A DNA stretch of 64,000 bases. It comes from AP-15 sp963735445. Lineage in GTDB: Bacteria > Pseudomonadota > Alphaproteobacteria > ATCC43930 > CGMCC-115725. Position numbers and translations under genes: made by a program. How positions within the stretch are numbered: the stretch's first letter is position 1; every line of letters begins with the position of its first letter. Of the stretch, positions 34,824 to 43,362 are shown piece by piece. The DNA lies in contig CAVTLC010000003.1 in NCBI GenBank assembly GCA_963735445.1, positions 186,001 to 250,000 of the forward strand, read 5' to 3'. The notes under the pieces were generated by a model. That model was not told where the DNA came from. It ran no database searches and saw nothing but the letters and a program-made list of their open reading frames with translations.

Positions 34824-36686
34824 TTATTCGGCGGCGTCGACCAGGCCGGTGACGCCCGCCGCATCGATAAACCCGCCCGATTGGTGCCGCCACAGCCGCG
34901 CATACGTCCCGTCCACAGCGAGCAGGGCCGAGTGTGTGCCTTCCTCGACAATCCGCCCCGCTTCGAGCACCACGAGCCGGTCGAGCCGCGCAATTGTCGA
35001 TAACCGGTGCGCGATGGCGATGACGGTGCGGCCGCGCATCAGCGTTTCGAGCTGTTCCTGAATCGCCGCCTCGACTTCCGAATCGAGAGACGACGTCGCC
35101 TCGTCGAGCACCAGGATCGGGGCATCCTTCAGGATCACCCGCGCGAGGGCGATGCGCTGACGTTGACCGCCAGACAATTTGACGCCGCGCTCGCCGACAT
35201 GTGCATCAAAGCCGCGCCGCCCGTTCCAATCTTCAAGCGTCTCGATAAACTCGATGGCCTGGGCCTGCGTCGCCGCGCGGCGCACTTCCCATTCGCTCGC
35301 CTGCGGCCGGCCATAACGGATGTTGTCGCGAATCGAGCGATGCAGCAGCGAGGTATCCTGCGTTACCATCGAAATGTGAGCGCGCAGACTTTCTTGCGTC
35401 ACCTCGGCGATGTTTTGCCCATCAATCAGAATTCGGCCGCTCTCGATGTCGTAAAAGCGCAGCAATAGGTTGACCAACGTCGATTTGCCTGCCCCGGATG
35501 GGCCGACCAGCCCGACCCGCTCGCCCGGCGCTATCGTCAGCTCGATGCCGTGCAGCACGCCACGCTGGGTCCCGTAGCCAAAGCGCAAATTGTCGAACCG
35601 CACCTCCCCGCGCTCGACCCGCAGCGGTACCGCGTTGGGTTGATCGGTCATCTGATGCGGCACCGCGATCGAGCGCATTCCCTCTTGCACGACGCCGATA
35701 TTCTCAAAAATCGTCGCGACGTTTTGCGCCACCCACCCGGCGATGCTGACGATGTGCCAGGTCAGCGGAAGCGCCATTGCGACAGTCCCGACGGCGATCC
35801 GTCCGATGCTCCACTGCCAGATCGCGATACCGCCGGTGCCAACCACCATCGCCGCATTGAGCAAGGCGAGGCTAAACCCGAGCGTCGTGGTCAGCCGCAG
35901 CTGGTACCGGTGCGCGTCGGTCAGGTCTTCCATCGCCTCCGAGACAAAGGCGTCCTCGTCGCGCGGGCGGGCAAACAGCTTGACGGTTTGGATGTTGGTG
36001 TAGCTGTCGACAACCCGCCCGGACAGCTGTGAGCGTGCCGCCGACATCCGCTGCGAGCGGTTGCGCAGCCGCGGCACAAACCAGCGCAGCAACCCGGCAT
36101 AGCCGAAAAACCACAACAGCACGGGAATGGCGAGCCGGGTGTCACTGGACGCCAGCAGGACGATCGCTCCGCCACCATAGACAAGGATGTACCAAACGGC
36201 GTTGGTTGCGGAGACAACGCTCTCGCGTAACGCGGGACCCGTCTGCATGACGCGGTTGGCGATGCGTCCGGCGTAGTCGTTCTGGAAGAAGGTCCAGCTT
36301 TGGCGGACGACGTGCCAGTGGCTCTGCCACCGGACCAGATTGGAAAAACTGGGAATGATCGCCTGATTGGTGATCAGGTTCTGCACCAACATCGCCAACG
36401 GCCGCGCCACCAGCAGGACCAAGGCCATGACGAGCAATTGGGGCCAGGAATCGTGGAGCAAAGAGTGGGGCGTGCGGTTCGATACCAGGGTCACAACTCG
36501 GCCGACAAAGACAGGAATTGTCGTATCGAGCAGCGCAACGACGAGCCCCGTCGCGAACAGCGCGACCACGAGCCCGCGCGCCTGGCGTGCGTGATGCCAA
36601 TAGAACGCACCAAGCCCGTCCGGTGGCGGACCGGGAGGCAGGGCCGTCGGCTCGAGCCGGTTCTCAAAGAAACGAAAAACACGCAT
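34824..36686 (-). CDS. ABC exporter, fused permease and ATPase
   Basis: This is a half-size ABC exporter of 620 residues, of the MsbA/multidrug type. Six hydrophobic helices fill about residues 35-330. The ATPase domain has Walker A G-P-S-G-A-G-K-S-T, the Q-loop V-T-Q-D-T, signature L-S-G-G-Q-R-Q-R, Walker B I-L-V-L-D-E-A-T and the A-H-R-L-S-T switch. It probably works as a homodimer. The substrate is not evident; lipid A or a drug are possible. It lies 58 bases upstream of dsbB. Confidence 0.92.
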   Translation of the reverse strand: MRVFRFFENRLEPTALPPGPPPDGLGAFYWHHARQARGLVVALFATGLVVALLDTTIPVFVGRVVTLVSNRTPHSLLHDSWPQLLVMALVLLVARPLAMLVQNLITNQAIIPSFSNLVRWQSHWHVVRQSWTFFQNDYAGRIANRVMQTGPALRESVVSATNAVWYILVYGGGAIVLLASSDTRLAIPVLLWFFGYAGLLRWFVPRLRNRSQRMSAARSQLSGRVVDSYTNIQTVKLFARPRDEDAFVSEAMEDLTDAHRYQLRLTTTLGFSLALLNAAMVVGTGGIAIWQWSIGRIAVGTVAMALPLTWHIVSIAGWVAQNVATIFENIGVVQEGMRSIAVPHQMTDQPNAVPLRVERGEVRFDNLRFGYGTQRGVLHGIELTIAPGERVGLVGPSGAGKSTLVNLLLRFYDIESGRILIDGQNIAEVTQESLRAHISMVTQDTSLLHRSIRDNIRYGRPQASEWEVRRAATQAQAIEFIETLEDWNGRRGFDAHVGERGVKLSGGQRQRIALARVILKDAPILVLDEATSSLDSEVEAAIQEQLETLMRGRTVIAIAHRLSTIARLDRLVVLEAGRIVEEGTHSALLAVDGTYARLWRHQSGGFIDAAGVTGLVDAAE

Positions 36687-36857
36687 GATTTTTTTGATTC
36701 GCGGGTAAACCCCAAAAGCTAACGCTCGCCGAGGCCGGATGGCCGGCTACATTCGTCGACTCAGCCTAGCACATCATCAATGATATGCGCGTTGCTGAAA
36801 GAATATGCACCTGGTGCGCCGGTGGCGCCGCCATTTCTCGTCGGAACCCGAGTAGGC

Positions 36858-37808
36858 TCAGCGGCTTTGTAGCTGCATGCTAGTACGCGCCAACGGGTCG
36901 CCCGGCGTTTGTGAGATGCCGCCCTCGCGCAGTACTCGTTCGCGGTAACGCTCGACGCCGAGCGGCAAGCCGGCGGCGGGCCGGCCCTGCGCGATCCAGG
37001 CGTCCAGGTTCCCCGGGCCCCAGTTATAAGCGCTCACCGCATCGGGCCAGTTGCCATAGCGGCGATACAACCGCGCCAGATATGTCCGCCCGAGCAGCCG
37101 GTTTTGACTCAGGTCAAACCGATCCCCGCCGCCGGAATCGATTGCCGCGGCGGCAGACACCTGCATCGGTCCCTGCGGACCGCTGAAAACCGCACGCCAC
37201 ATTCCGGGATCGGCGCCATGGCTCGATTCGGCGCCGTCGACGGCAAACGCAACCCGATCAAGTTCAGCGCCTCGGGCGGCACCAAATAGATCGAGATAAG
37301 GGCTTGGGATTATCGCGGGCAGCGCCAGATCGATGCGCGCTACCGCCATGCCCCGGAGAACTGTAACCGGCCGTTCCCTGGAGTTCACGAAGGAAACAAC
37401 CTGCATGGCCGGGCGGGGAGGGGTCCGGGGTGATGTAGCTGGTATCACGACCGAGACAGTCGCGACGATCGGGCCGCCGCGCACAACGCGCACCGGCTTC
37501 TTTTGTTTATCAGAAAAAGCGACAACTTCGTCCGGGCCGTGGACAGATAGGTCTTTGTCGAAGCGGCGATCGGGATTGGCGGCGGTCGGGGGCTTCCTCC
37601 CCCGCACGACCCGGACCGAATGTTTGCGCGGATCAGCAAAGCGGACCGTCTCGGTCGTCCCCGCGCCAGTACGGAGGAAAATATTGATCTGTGCGGCAAT
37701 GGCGCGCGGCGACCCAGGTTTCGAGGCCGGCGGTGAAGCATCGGCATGCCCGATATCGGCAAGCCCCGCCACCATCGCGATCATGAGGAGCGTCGTTGAA
37801 CACCTCAT
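36858..37808 (-). CDS. lytic transglycosylase-like (SLT-domain) exported protein, second copy
   Basis: This 316-residue exported protein has a signal peptide (T-T-L-L-M-I-A-M-V-A-G-L-A) and a basic linker of about 150 residues. The linker contains repeated V-R-V-V-R-G motifs, such as H-S-V-R-V-V-R-G and K-P-V-R-V-V-R-G. The C-terminal SLT domain has D-G-A-E-S-S-H-G, G-P-Q-G-P-M-Q-V-S-A-A-A-A and A-Y-N-W-G-P-G-N-L-D-A-W-I. The domain is very close to that at 19174-19794, including G-G-G-D-R-F-D and R-Y-G-N-W-P-D-A. Start at ATG 37808; an ATG at 37844 is upstream. Confidence 0.82.
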   Translation of the reverse strand: MRCSTTLLMIAMVAGLADIGHADASPPASKPGSPRAIAAQINIFLRTGAGTTETVRFADPRKHSVRVVRGRKPPTAANPDRRFDKDLSVHGPDEVVAFSDKQKKPVRVVRGGPIVATVSVVIPATSPRTPPRPAMQVVSFVNSRERPVTVLRGMAVARIDLALPAIIPSPYLDLFGAARGAELDRVAFAVDGAESSHGADPGMWRAVFSGPQGPMQVSAAAAIDSGGGDRFDLSQNRLLGRTYLARLYRRYGNWPDAVSAYNWGPGNLDAWIAQGRPAAGLPLGVERYRERVLREGGISQTPGDPLARTSMQLQSR

Positions 37809-37934
37809 GCGCGAATTGGTGCAGGAGGGCGGGTTTGCTGTCAAGCAACCCGATCGGCCTTGTCAGCCAAATCGGTGCTCAGCTAGCATCGCAAAACCGG
37901 CTTTCCCCTTCGAGGGCCATTCGAGGACAGCACG

Positions 37935-38372
37935 ATGCCGAAAATCTTGATCGTCCACGGTGCGGGCATGAACATGCGCGGAAAGGTACAGACCGAGATT
38001 TTCGGCCCGATGACCTTGCCCGAATATGACGAGCGCATCCGCGGTTACGCGGCGGAATTAGGTCTCGATGTCGAAATCTTCCATTCGAATATCGAGGGCG
38101 AGGTCGTCAACAAATTCTACGAAGCGAACGACAAGGGCTTCGAGGCCGCATTGTTTAATCCGGCAGCGTTCGGCAGCGGCTACCCGGCACTGGTTGCGGC
38201 AATCTCGCAGGTCAAATTCCCGACGATCGAAGTCCACATCTCAAACCCGATCCGACGCGGGCCGGCATCGCAGACCGCCGCCGTCAGCCAGGGTGTCGTC
38301 GCCGGGTTTGGTCTGCCCGGCTATTACCTGGCATTGCGCGGTGTCCGCGACATGCTGGCGGCAAAAAAGTGA
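37935..38372 (+). CDS. type II 3-dehydroquinate dehydratase-like protein with altered active site
   Basis: The 145-residue product has the fold signatures of AroQ: G-A-G-M-N-M-R-G at the start, H-S-N-I-E-G-E-V-V, F-N-P-A-A-F and E-V-H-I-S-N-P, and ends G-L-P-G-Y-Y-L-A-L. In ordinary AroQ the first loop reads R-E-P-x-x-Y-G and supplies the catalytic Arg and Tyr. Here it reads V-Q-T-E-I-F-G, so both are changed (Arg to Val, Tyr to Phe), and the T-H-T-S His loop is G-S-G-Y. It is therefore unlikely to be the shikimate-pathway enzyme. It overlaps the next oxidoreductase gene by four bases, suggesting a joint catabolic role. Confidence 0.8.
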   Translation: MPKILIVHGAGMNMRGKVQTEIFGPMTLPEYDERIRGYAAELGLDVEIFHSNIEGEVVNKFYEANDKGFEAALFNPAAFGSGYPALVAAISQVKFPTIEVHISNPIRRGPASQTAAVSQGVVAGFGLPGYYLALRGVRDMLAAKK

Positions 38373-39382
38373 TCCGGGCCGCCATTGTCGGTCTTGGTCG
38401 GTGGGGTCGCACCTTAGTGGGCGCGGTCCAGGGCAAAAGCACCGAGTTCCGGTTTACTGTGGGTCACAGCCGCACGCGCGCCTCGGCGGCGCCGTTCTGC
38501 GCCGAGCACGACATCGCTTATTGCGACGATCTCGACCGGCTTCTGGCCGATCCCGCAGTCGACGCGGTGGTTTTTGCGACGCCGCACAGTCAGCATGGCG
38601 AACAGGTCGAGCGCGCCGCAGCCGCCGGCAAGCACGTCTTTATGGAAAAGCCGTTCACGCTCGATGTTGGCAGCGCGGAAAAGGCTGTCGCCGCGGCGGC
38701 AGCTGCAGGCATCGTCTTGGGGGTCGCCTATCCGCGGCGATTTCACCCGGCGATGATCGAGCTGAAAGCACGGATCGATGATGGCCGGCTTGGTGTCCCG
38801 ACCCATGCCGAGACGGCGCAGGCGTCGCCGGCCGGACACTTTATGCCCGAGGGGTATTATTGGCGCGCCGACCCGCAGGAGGCGCCAGCCGGGGCGATGA
38901 CCGCGACCGGGGTGCATAATCTCGACGCTCTGATCTACTTGTTCGGCCATATCGACGAGGTTTATTGCCTGAGCCTGCACCGGTCGATGACGCGCCTCGA
39001 AGACACGACGAGTGTCCTGATGCGACTCGAAAACGGCATGTCTGCAACCCTTTATTGCTCGCTCGTGACGGCGCCGACCTATCGGTTTGCGGTGTACGGC
39101 AGCAAGGGCCGCGCCGAGTTGCAAGGGCAGGATCCCGACTTCCGCTTCACCCCGGTGCCGGAAGCGATGCCCGCGGGCCGTCATCATGCCCCGGCGCCCG
39201 AGGTAATCGAATACGGAGCGTTCAACGCGCTCAAGGCCGAGCTCGAAGGCTTTGCCGCAGCGATCCGCGGGATACGTCCCTATCCGATCACGGCCGACGA
39301 GATCGTTCACGGTGTTGCCGCCTTTGAGGCGATCGTCCAGTCGGCCGCAACCGGCCAGCCGGTCAAAGTCGCCCGCCGCTAG
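38369..39382 (+). CDS. Gfo/Idh/MocA family oxidoreductase
   Basis: This is an NAD(P)-dependent dehydrogenase of 337 residues that typically acts on sugars, inositols or related cyclic polyols. The N-terminal Rossmann fold starts A-I-V-G-L-G-R-W-G. The conserved E-K-P motif is seen as F-M-E-K-P-F-T-L, and a catalytic-region His lies in T-G-V-H-N-L-D-A-L. The GTG start overlaps the stop of the AroQ-like gene (GTGA). Together with the dehydrogenase that follows, it suggests degradation of a hydroxylated cyclic acid or sugar acid. Confidence 0.88.
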   Translation: MIRAAIVGLGRWGRTLVGAVQGKSTEFRFTVGHSRTRASAAPFCAEHDIAYCDDLDRLLADPAVDAVVFATPHSQHGEQVERAAAAGKHVFMEKPFTLDVGSAEKAVAAAAAAGIVLGVAYPRRFHPAMIELKARIDDGRLGVPTHAETAQASPAGHFMPEGYYWRADPQEAPAGAMTATGVHNLDALIYLFGHIDEVYCLSLHRSMTRLEDTTSVLMRLENGMSATLYCSLVTAPTYRFAVYGSKGRAELQGQDPDFRFTPVPEAMPAGRHHAPAPEVIEYGAFNALKAELEGFAAAIRGIRPYPITADEIVHGVAAFEAIVQSAATGQPVKVARR

Positions 39383-39397
39383 TCCGAGGGAATCGAG

Positions 39398-40405
39398 ATG
39401 GCTGTCACGGTGATGTATCCCGAGGATCGCCAGATCCCGGACGAGAGCGTCGAGCGCGAAATCTTCGGCCCCGAGGTGCAGATTATCCGTCGCACCAAAA
39501 CCGCGCTCGCCGAACTCGACCCGGCCGATTGCGCCGAGGTCGACGGGCTGATGATCATGCGACATGCGGTTTCGGCCGACGACATCGGGCGCTTCCCGCG
39601 GTTGCGCGCGATCGTCCGCATGGGCGTGGGATACGACAAAATCGACCGGCCCGCGGCCGCAGCGCGAAACATAATGGTCTGTAACGTGCCGGATTACGGC
39701 ACGACCGAGGTCGCAGATCATGCGATGGCGTTGGCATTAGCGCTGCGGCGGGGTGTGGTCTTCTATCACGAGCGGATGCGGTCTAATCCGCCGGCGCCCT
39801 GGGGTGCGGTCAAGAACGACCTGATCCGCCGGCTCGGGGTGCAAAATTTTGGCATCGTCGGCCTCGGCCGGATCGGAACTGCGGTGGCGCTGCGTGCCCG
39901 CGCCTTTGGCTATCGCGTCAGCTTCTACGATCCCTATCTGCCGAATGGCGCCGAGTTGGCGCTTGGCGTCGGGCGTGCCGCGACATTGGAAGATCTGCTG
40001 CGCCAGAGCGATACCTTGTCGGTCCACTCACCACTGACGCGCGAGACGCGCGGGCTGCTCGGCTACGAACAATTAGCGCTGCTGCCAAAGGGAGCGGTGG
40101 TCGTCAACACCGCGCGGGGGCCGATCATCGATGTCGACGCGTTGTTGGCCCTGTTACGCAGCGGCCATCTTGCCGGGGCCGGTCTCGATGTGTTGCCTGT
40201 GGAGCCGCCGGTCGACCCACCAGCCATTCTGCGCGCCTATCGCGAGCGCGAGCCCGGGCTGGAAGGGCGGCTGATCATCACCCCGCACGCCGCCTGGTTC
40301 ACCCCCGAATCGGAAGCGGATACCCGCCGGAAATCGGCCGAAACGATGCGTGCGGCACTCTTAACCAACCGCCCGCAAAACGTTATCACACCTGATATGT
40401 ATTAG
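39398..40405 (+). CDS. D-isomer-specific 2-hydroxyacid dehydrogenase (CtBP-like)
   Basis: This is an NAD-dependent dehydrogenase of 335 residues that interconverts 2-hydroxy- and 2-keto acids. The nucleotide-binding motif is G-I-V-G-L-G-R-I-G-T-A. The catalytic Arg lies in V-N-T-A-R-G-P-I-I-D, and the His in I-I-T-P-H-A-A-W-F. It lies 15 bases after the Gfo/Idh/MocA gene, with a GAGGGAATCGAG ribosome-binding stretch. Confidence 0.9.
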   Translation: MAVTVMYPEDRQIPDESVEREIFGPEVQIIRRTKTALAELDPADCAEVDGLMIMRHAVSADDIGRFPRLRAIVRMGVGYDKIDRPAAAARNIMVCNVPDYGTTEVADHAMALALALRRGVVFYHERMRSNPPAPWGAVKNDLIRRLGVQNFGIVGLGRIGTAVALRARAFGYRVSFYDPYLPNGAELALGVGRAATLEDLLRQSDTLSVHSPLTRETRGLLGYEQLALLPKGAVVVNTARGPIIDVDALLALLRSGHLAGAGLDVLPVEPPVDPPAILRAYREREPGLEGRLIITPHAAWFTPESEADTRRKSAETMRAALLTNRPQNVITPDMY

Positions 40406-40513
40406 GTGTCGCGCCCAATTTCGATATCGCCTCAAATTGCTGAACTCAGCAAGTCCTTACAAAAATCCAGGTACTTGGGCAAACGTGCAGTCCCAGTTGG
40501 ACCTGACGCTATT

Positions 40514-40819
40514 TTATTTCTTAGGTGTTGCCAAGGTGACGCCCTGCGCTTTCATCTGATCGACGACCATTTTGGCGCCGGCGTCTCCAGCCGCAGCCAA
40601 TTCGGCTGTTTTGGCGGCTAGTGTTTGCAGTTGTTGGCGCAACTTGACTGCCTGCTCAATACTGGGCTGCTGCGCTTCCAGCAGTTCGGTAAGCGCACCG
40701 CGGTCGTGGATCGCCTGACCGGTCTCAAAGGCGATCAGCACGAACAGCGAAACAATGACCAAGATCAAAGGCAAGGATAATTCGGGCGAGGAGCCGCCAC
40801 CTCTCATCGAAAACGTCAT
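40514..40819 (-). CDS. small membrane protein of unknown function (downstream of pair)
   Basis: This is a 101-residue protein with one transmembrane helix (L-P-L-I-L-V-I-V-S-L-F-V-L-I-A-F) followed by a predicted coiled-coil or helical periplasmic segment rich in Gln, Leu and Ala. It ends in a short tail. Its start overlaps the stop of the next upstream gene by four bases. The family is not recognised; the two proteins share layout (one helix plus a coiled coil) and probably interact. Confidence 0.6.
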   Translation of the reverse strand: MTFSMRGGGSSPELSLPLILVIVSLFVLIAFETGQAIHDRGALTELLEAQQPSIEQAVKLRQQLQTLAAKTAELAAAGDAGAKMVVDQMKAQGVTLATPKK

Positions 40820-41157
40820 TGCTTTGTGTTCGCCGGCGAGGGTTTGGCGCCGGTTTCGGGCGTGGGGGCGGGTGCGCCGGTTTTGGGGTTTATCGTGATC
40901 CCGTTCTGCGCCAGTAGCTCGCGCAGCTTGTCGTCTTTTTCGCTGACGGCTACCGATGCCAAGGTGCGGACCAGAATTTCATTCACCCGGCCAAATTGGA
41001 TGCTCTGGTTGATAAATTGCTGGCGACGGTTGATCTCGGCCTGCACGGTGCGGTTCTGCTCGCTGACGACAAGGTAGACGACCACCAGGATCAGCGTGAT
41101 CCCGGATAATGCCAAAATAACTCGGTAAGCCCACCCGTCCGCCTGCATTGTCCCCAA
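40816..41157 (-). CDS. small membrane protein of unknown function (upstream of pair)
   Basis: This is a 113-residue protein with a single N-terminal helix (V-I-L-A-L-S-G-I-T-L-I-L-V-V-V-Y), a helical stretch containing N-R-R-Q-Q-F-I-N-Q-S, and a Pro/Ala/Lys-rich C terminus after I-T-I-N-P-K-T-G. Coupled to the following gene through ATGA. I do not recognise a family. Topology predicts most of each protein in the periplasm. Confidence 0.6.
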   Translation of the reverse strand: MGTMQADGWAYRVILALSGITLILVVVYLVVSEQNRTVQAEINRRQQFINQSIQFGRVNEILVRTLASVAVSEKDDKLRELLAQNGITINPKTGAPAPTPETGAKPSPANTKQ

Positions 41158-41199
41158 CCCGATCGCTTGCGCCGGTGCAAAAATAAGCGCGCCGGATTT

Positions 41200-41240
41200 A
41201 AAAAGCCTGTAGCTGGATCTGACCAGGCTACAGGCCTTTA
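41200..41240 (-). terminator. probable rho-independent terminator after the VOC dioxygenase
   Basis: A perfect nine-base inverted repeat (GCCTGTAGC at 41205-41213 and GCTACAGGC at 41227-41235) has a 13-base loop. Read on the minus strand it is followed by TTTTTAAA. It lies just after the stop of the minus-strand gene ending at 41268. Confidence 0.7.
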
Positions 41241-41267
41241 TCTCTTCTACCTGTGGTCAATGCCTTA

Positions 41268-42212
41268 TCAGGGGGAGGCGTGACCCATAAAAATGGCGGG
41301 GATCGGTTGGCCCCATGGACCACCGGCGCCGGCGCCGCGCTCGAGCACATTGGGGGGAGTGTGGGCGTTGAGTACGTCGGTATCCGCCCAATGCTCATGC
41401 ACCCGGCCCCACGGATCAGCCCAGTAATCGAACAATTGGCTGCCGATCAGATGGCGGCCGATCCCCCACATGTGCTGATAGCCCTTTTTTTCGAGATGTT
41501 CGTGACCGGTCATGACGTCGTCGATGTCGGCCGCTTCATAAGACAGATGGTTCAGCCCTTTCTTGTCGCCGCGGATGCAGAAGAAGGCGTGATGGTCGAC
41601 ATAGTCTTCGCCGCGGTCGAGCCGATTGAACGACCCGACGACATTGCTCTTCTCGCCGGCGTAAAACTCGTCCGAGCACCGGAATCCGAGGGTCTCGCGA
41701 TACCACCCCAACGTCTTCTCGAAATTAGTGGTCATAATCACAAAGTGGCCAAATCGCTTGATGTGCGACGGGCCGGGATCGACCCGGAACAATTCGCCCT
41801 TGCGCCGATATTTTTCGTTACCCGAATTGACCGCCGGTCGCTTGACCGGGATCGGGCCAAGCATTTCCATTCCGTAGACGACCTCGACCTGATAGCCGTC
41901 GGGGTCCGTCAGGCGCACGCGCTTGCCACCGCCGGGCTCGTCGATATCCTCGATTTTTGAGGCGCCATCAACGCGTGAGACACGGTCGAGATCTTCCATG
42001 CTGGCGGCGTGCACCGCGATCCCGACATAGCGCGGCTCGCCGAGTTCAGTGACGTGGATGTGGTGCGGGGCATCGGTGCCGCGCATGTAAAGCGCATTTT
42101 TAGTGCGGTCGGCACGCACCATTCCAAAATCGGTCAGGAACTCTTCCTGCTTGTCGAGATCGGGCGAGCGCAGCCGCCCATAAGCGAGATCGTAGGCTTT
42201 CATAATCGGCAT
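41268..42212 (-). CDS. extradiol dioxygenase-like VOC protein
   Basis: This is a two-domain VOC-fold protein of 314 residues like catechol 2,3-dioxygenase and related extradiol ring-cleavage enzymes. Iron ligands are plausible at K-R-F-G-H-F-V-I, G-L-N-H-L-S-Y-E and the Glu in G-R-V-H-E-H-W-A-D. The N-terminal domain is the non-catalytic duplicate. Start at ATG 42212; the frame extends to 42362 without conserved sequence. Aromatic substrate unknown. The Rieske oxygenase at 22.3-23.6 kb is the only other ring-oxidising gene here and is 18 kb away. Confidence 0.85.
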   Translation of the reverse strand: MPIMKAYDLAYGRLRSPDLDKQEEFLTDFGMVRADRTKNALYMRGTDAPHHIHVTELGEPRYVGIAVHAASMEDLDRVSRVDGASKIEDIDEPGGGKRVRLTDPDGYQVEVVYGMEMLGPIPVKRPAVNSGNEKYRRKGELFRVDPGPSHIKRFGHFVIMTTNFEKTLGWYRETLGFRCSDEFYAGEKSNVVGSFNRLDRGEDYVDHHAFFCIRGDKKGLNHLSYEAADIDDVMTGHEHLEKKGYQHMWGIGRHLIGSQLFDYWADPWGRVHEHWADTDVLNAHTPPNVLERGAGAGGPWGQPIPAIFMGHASP

Positions 42213-42623
42213 GACATCCTCCCAAAACGCACTTCGAGACGTTCTAATGTATTTCGCGGATGAGGGCGACTCTTCGATTGAGCTGAAGCGCGAGGGCAAA
42301 TCCGACCCGACCCGAACGAAACCATGCTGATGGGTGCCGCGCTGGAAGCTGCTGCTAGCCATTCAGTGAAACTGTCGTCAGGTGGCCGTCGCTCGCCTTT
42401 TTGTTCTAACCCGCCCTTTCATCCACGAGTATGTGACCAATGACGGGGCGTGCTTGGCGCTTGTAAACCCGCGGGCTACGCCCACATTATTGATGTCGGC
42501 TTCTTCATCGTTCGGCCTGCTCTTCCTCGCGCATCGAGCGCCGGACCTGCTCCCCGTTCAGTGTTGTCGTTTGACCCTGCCGCGTTTCGAGCGGCGGTGA
42601 CCTCTTGCTTATGAAGGACGACA
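42213..42623. other. intergenic region upstream of the first cold-shock gene
   Basis: This stretch of 411 bases separates the divergent VOC gene and csp. It probably contains both promoters and a long csp 5' leader, as is usual for cold-shock genes. A plus-strand frame at 42382-42600 lacks a convincing ribosome-binding site or motif, and I do not call it. Confidence 0.5.
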
Positions 42624-42830
42624 ATGGCGATCGGAACCGTAAAGTGGTTCAATTCCCAAAAGGGCTACGGCTTTATCCAGCCCGAGGACGGGTCGAAAGA
42701 CGTGTTTGTGCACATCTCGGCGGTCGAGCGCTCGGGGATGAGCAACTTGCAGGAAGGCCAGCGGATCAGCTTCGAGCTGGAACGTGGCAATCAAGGCAAG
42801 ACGTCGGCGGTTAATTTGCAGGAAGCCTAA
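42624..42830 (+). CDS. cold-shock protein, copy 1
   Basis: This is a 68-residue single cold-shock domain that binds single-stranded RNA/DNA. RNP1 is K-G-Y-G-F-I-Q and RNP2 is V-F-V-H-I-S. It differs from copy 2 (44292-44498) by a handful of residues. The ribosome-binding site GAAGGACGAC precedes the ATG. Confidence 0.95.
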   Translation: MAIGTVKWFNSQKGYGFIQPEDGSKDVFVHISAVERSGMSNLQEGQRISFELERGNQGKTSAVNLQEA

Positions 42831-42841
42831 CTCAGCGGTGA

Positions 42842-42870
42842 GGGAAGCCCAATCGGTGCGGCTTCCTTTG
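42842..42870 (+). terminator. possible terminator after csp copy 1
   Basis: A seven-base stem (GGAAGCC at 42843-42849, GGCTTCC at 42860-42866) has a 10-base loop and is followed by TTTG. The T-run is short, so it could be an attenuator leading into rpsU instead. Confidence 0.4.
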
Positions 42871-42911
42871 CACAAGGCGAGCGCCGTAGGATAAATCAGA
42901 GGCTGCCGTCG

Positions 42912-43115
42912 ATGCAGGTCTTCGTTCGCAATAACGATATCAATGCCGCTCTCCGCGCCCTTAAGAAGAAAATGCAGCGCGAGGGTACATTTCGCGAGAT
43001 GAAGCGGCGCCGGGCCTACGAAAAGCCTTCCGAACGCCGTGCCAGAGAAACGGCGGAATCGATCCGCCGCCACCGCAAGATGCTGCGCAAGCGGCTTGAA
43101 CGAGAAGGCTATTGA
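42912..43115 (+). CDS. rpsU: 30S ribosomal protein S21
   Basis: S21 is a small basic protein of the 30S subunit that assists initiation. The 67-residue product has the typical M-Q-V-F-V-R-N-N-D start and the K-R-R-R-A-Y-E-K-P-S segment, with an Arg-rich C terminus. It follows the first csp gene, an association seen in other alphaproteobacteria and consistent with joint cold or growth-rate control. Confidence 0.95.
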   Translation: MQVFVRNNDINAALRALKKKMQREGTFREMKRRRAYEKPSERRARETAESIRRHRKMLRKRLEREGY

Positions 43116-43362
43116 CCGGCTGATCGGTGCGAACCAGCGGACCGATATAGGGGTTGCTGCAGCTGGTGGGCAGCGGGCAATCGGAGGCGCCGATCACGAC
43201 GCGAGCGGCACCGCAGCGAAAAGCCAGGTGCCTGAAACCGCTGCCGATCGGCCGGGCAGAGCAGGGTCAGCAAACAAGGTCCCGACCCGTCAACGCGTGA
43301 AGGCGGCCCGCAGCCTCAGCGAATTCGCCTTGCGGGGTTTGCATCCCCAGGGAGGAGCGGGA

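Noticed and set aside
37935..38372. Assignment as shikimate-pathway aroQ
   Set aside because: Catalytic Arg and Tyr positions and the T-H-T-S loop are replaced, so a housekeeping dehydroquinase is unlikely.
38414..39721. A 435-codon open frame on the minus strand
   Set aside because: It is antisense to the Gfo/Idh/MocA and 2-hydroxyacid dehydrogenase genes, both with clear motifs; composition is His/Arg-rich as in shadow frames.
42382..42600. A 72-codon frame upstream of csp copy 1
   Set aside because: It has no ribosome-binding site and no motif; the region is better explained as promoter and leader.
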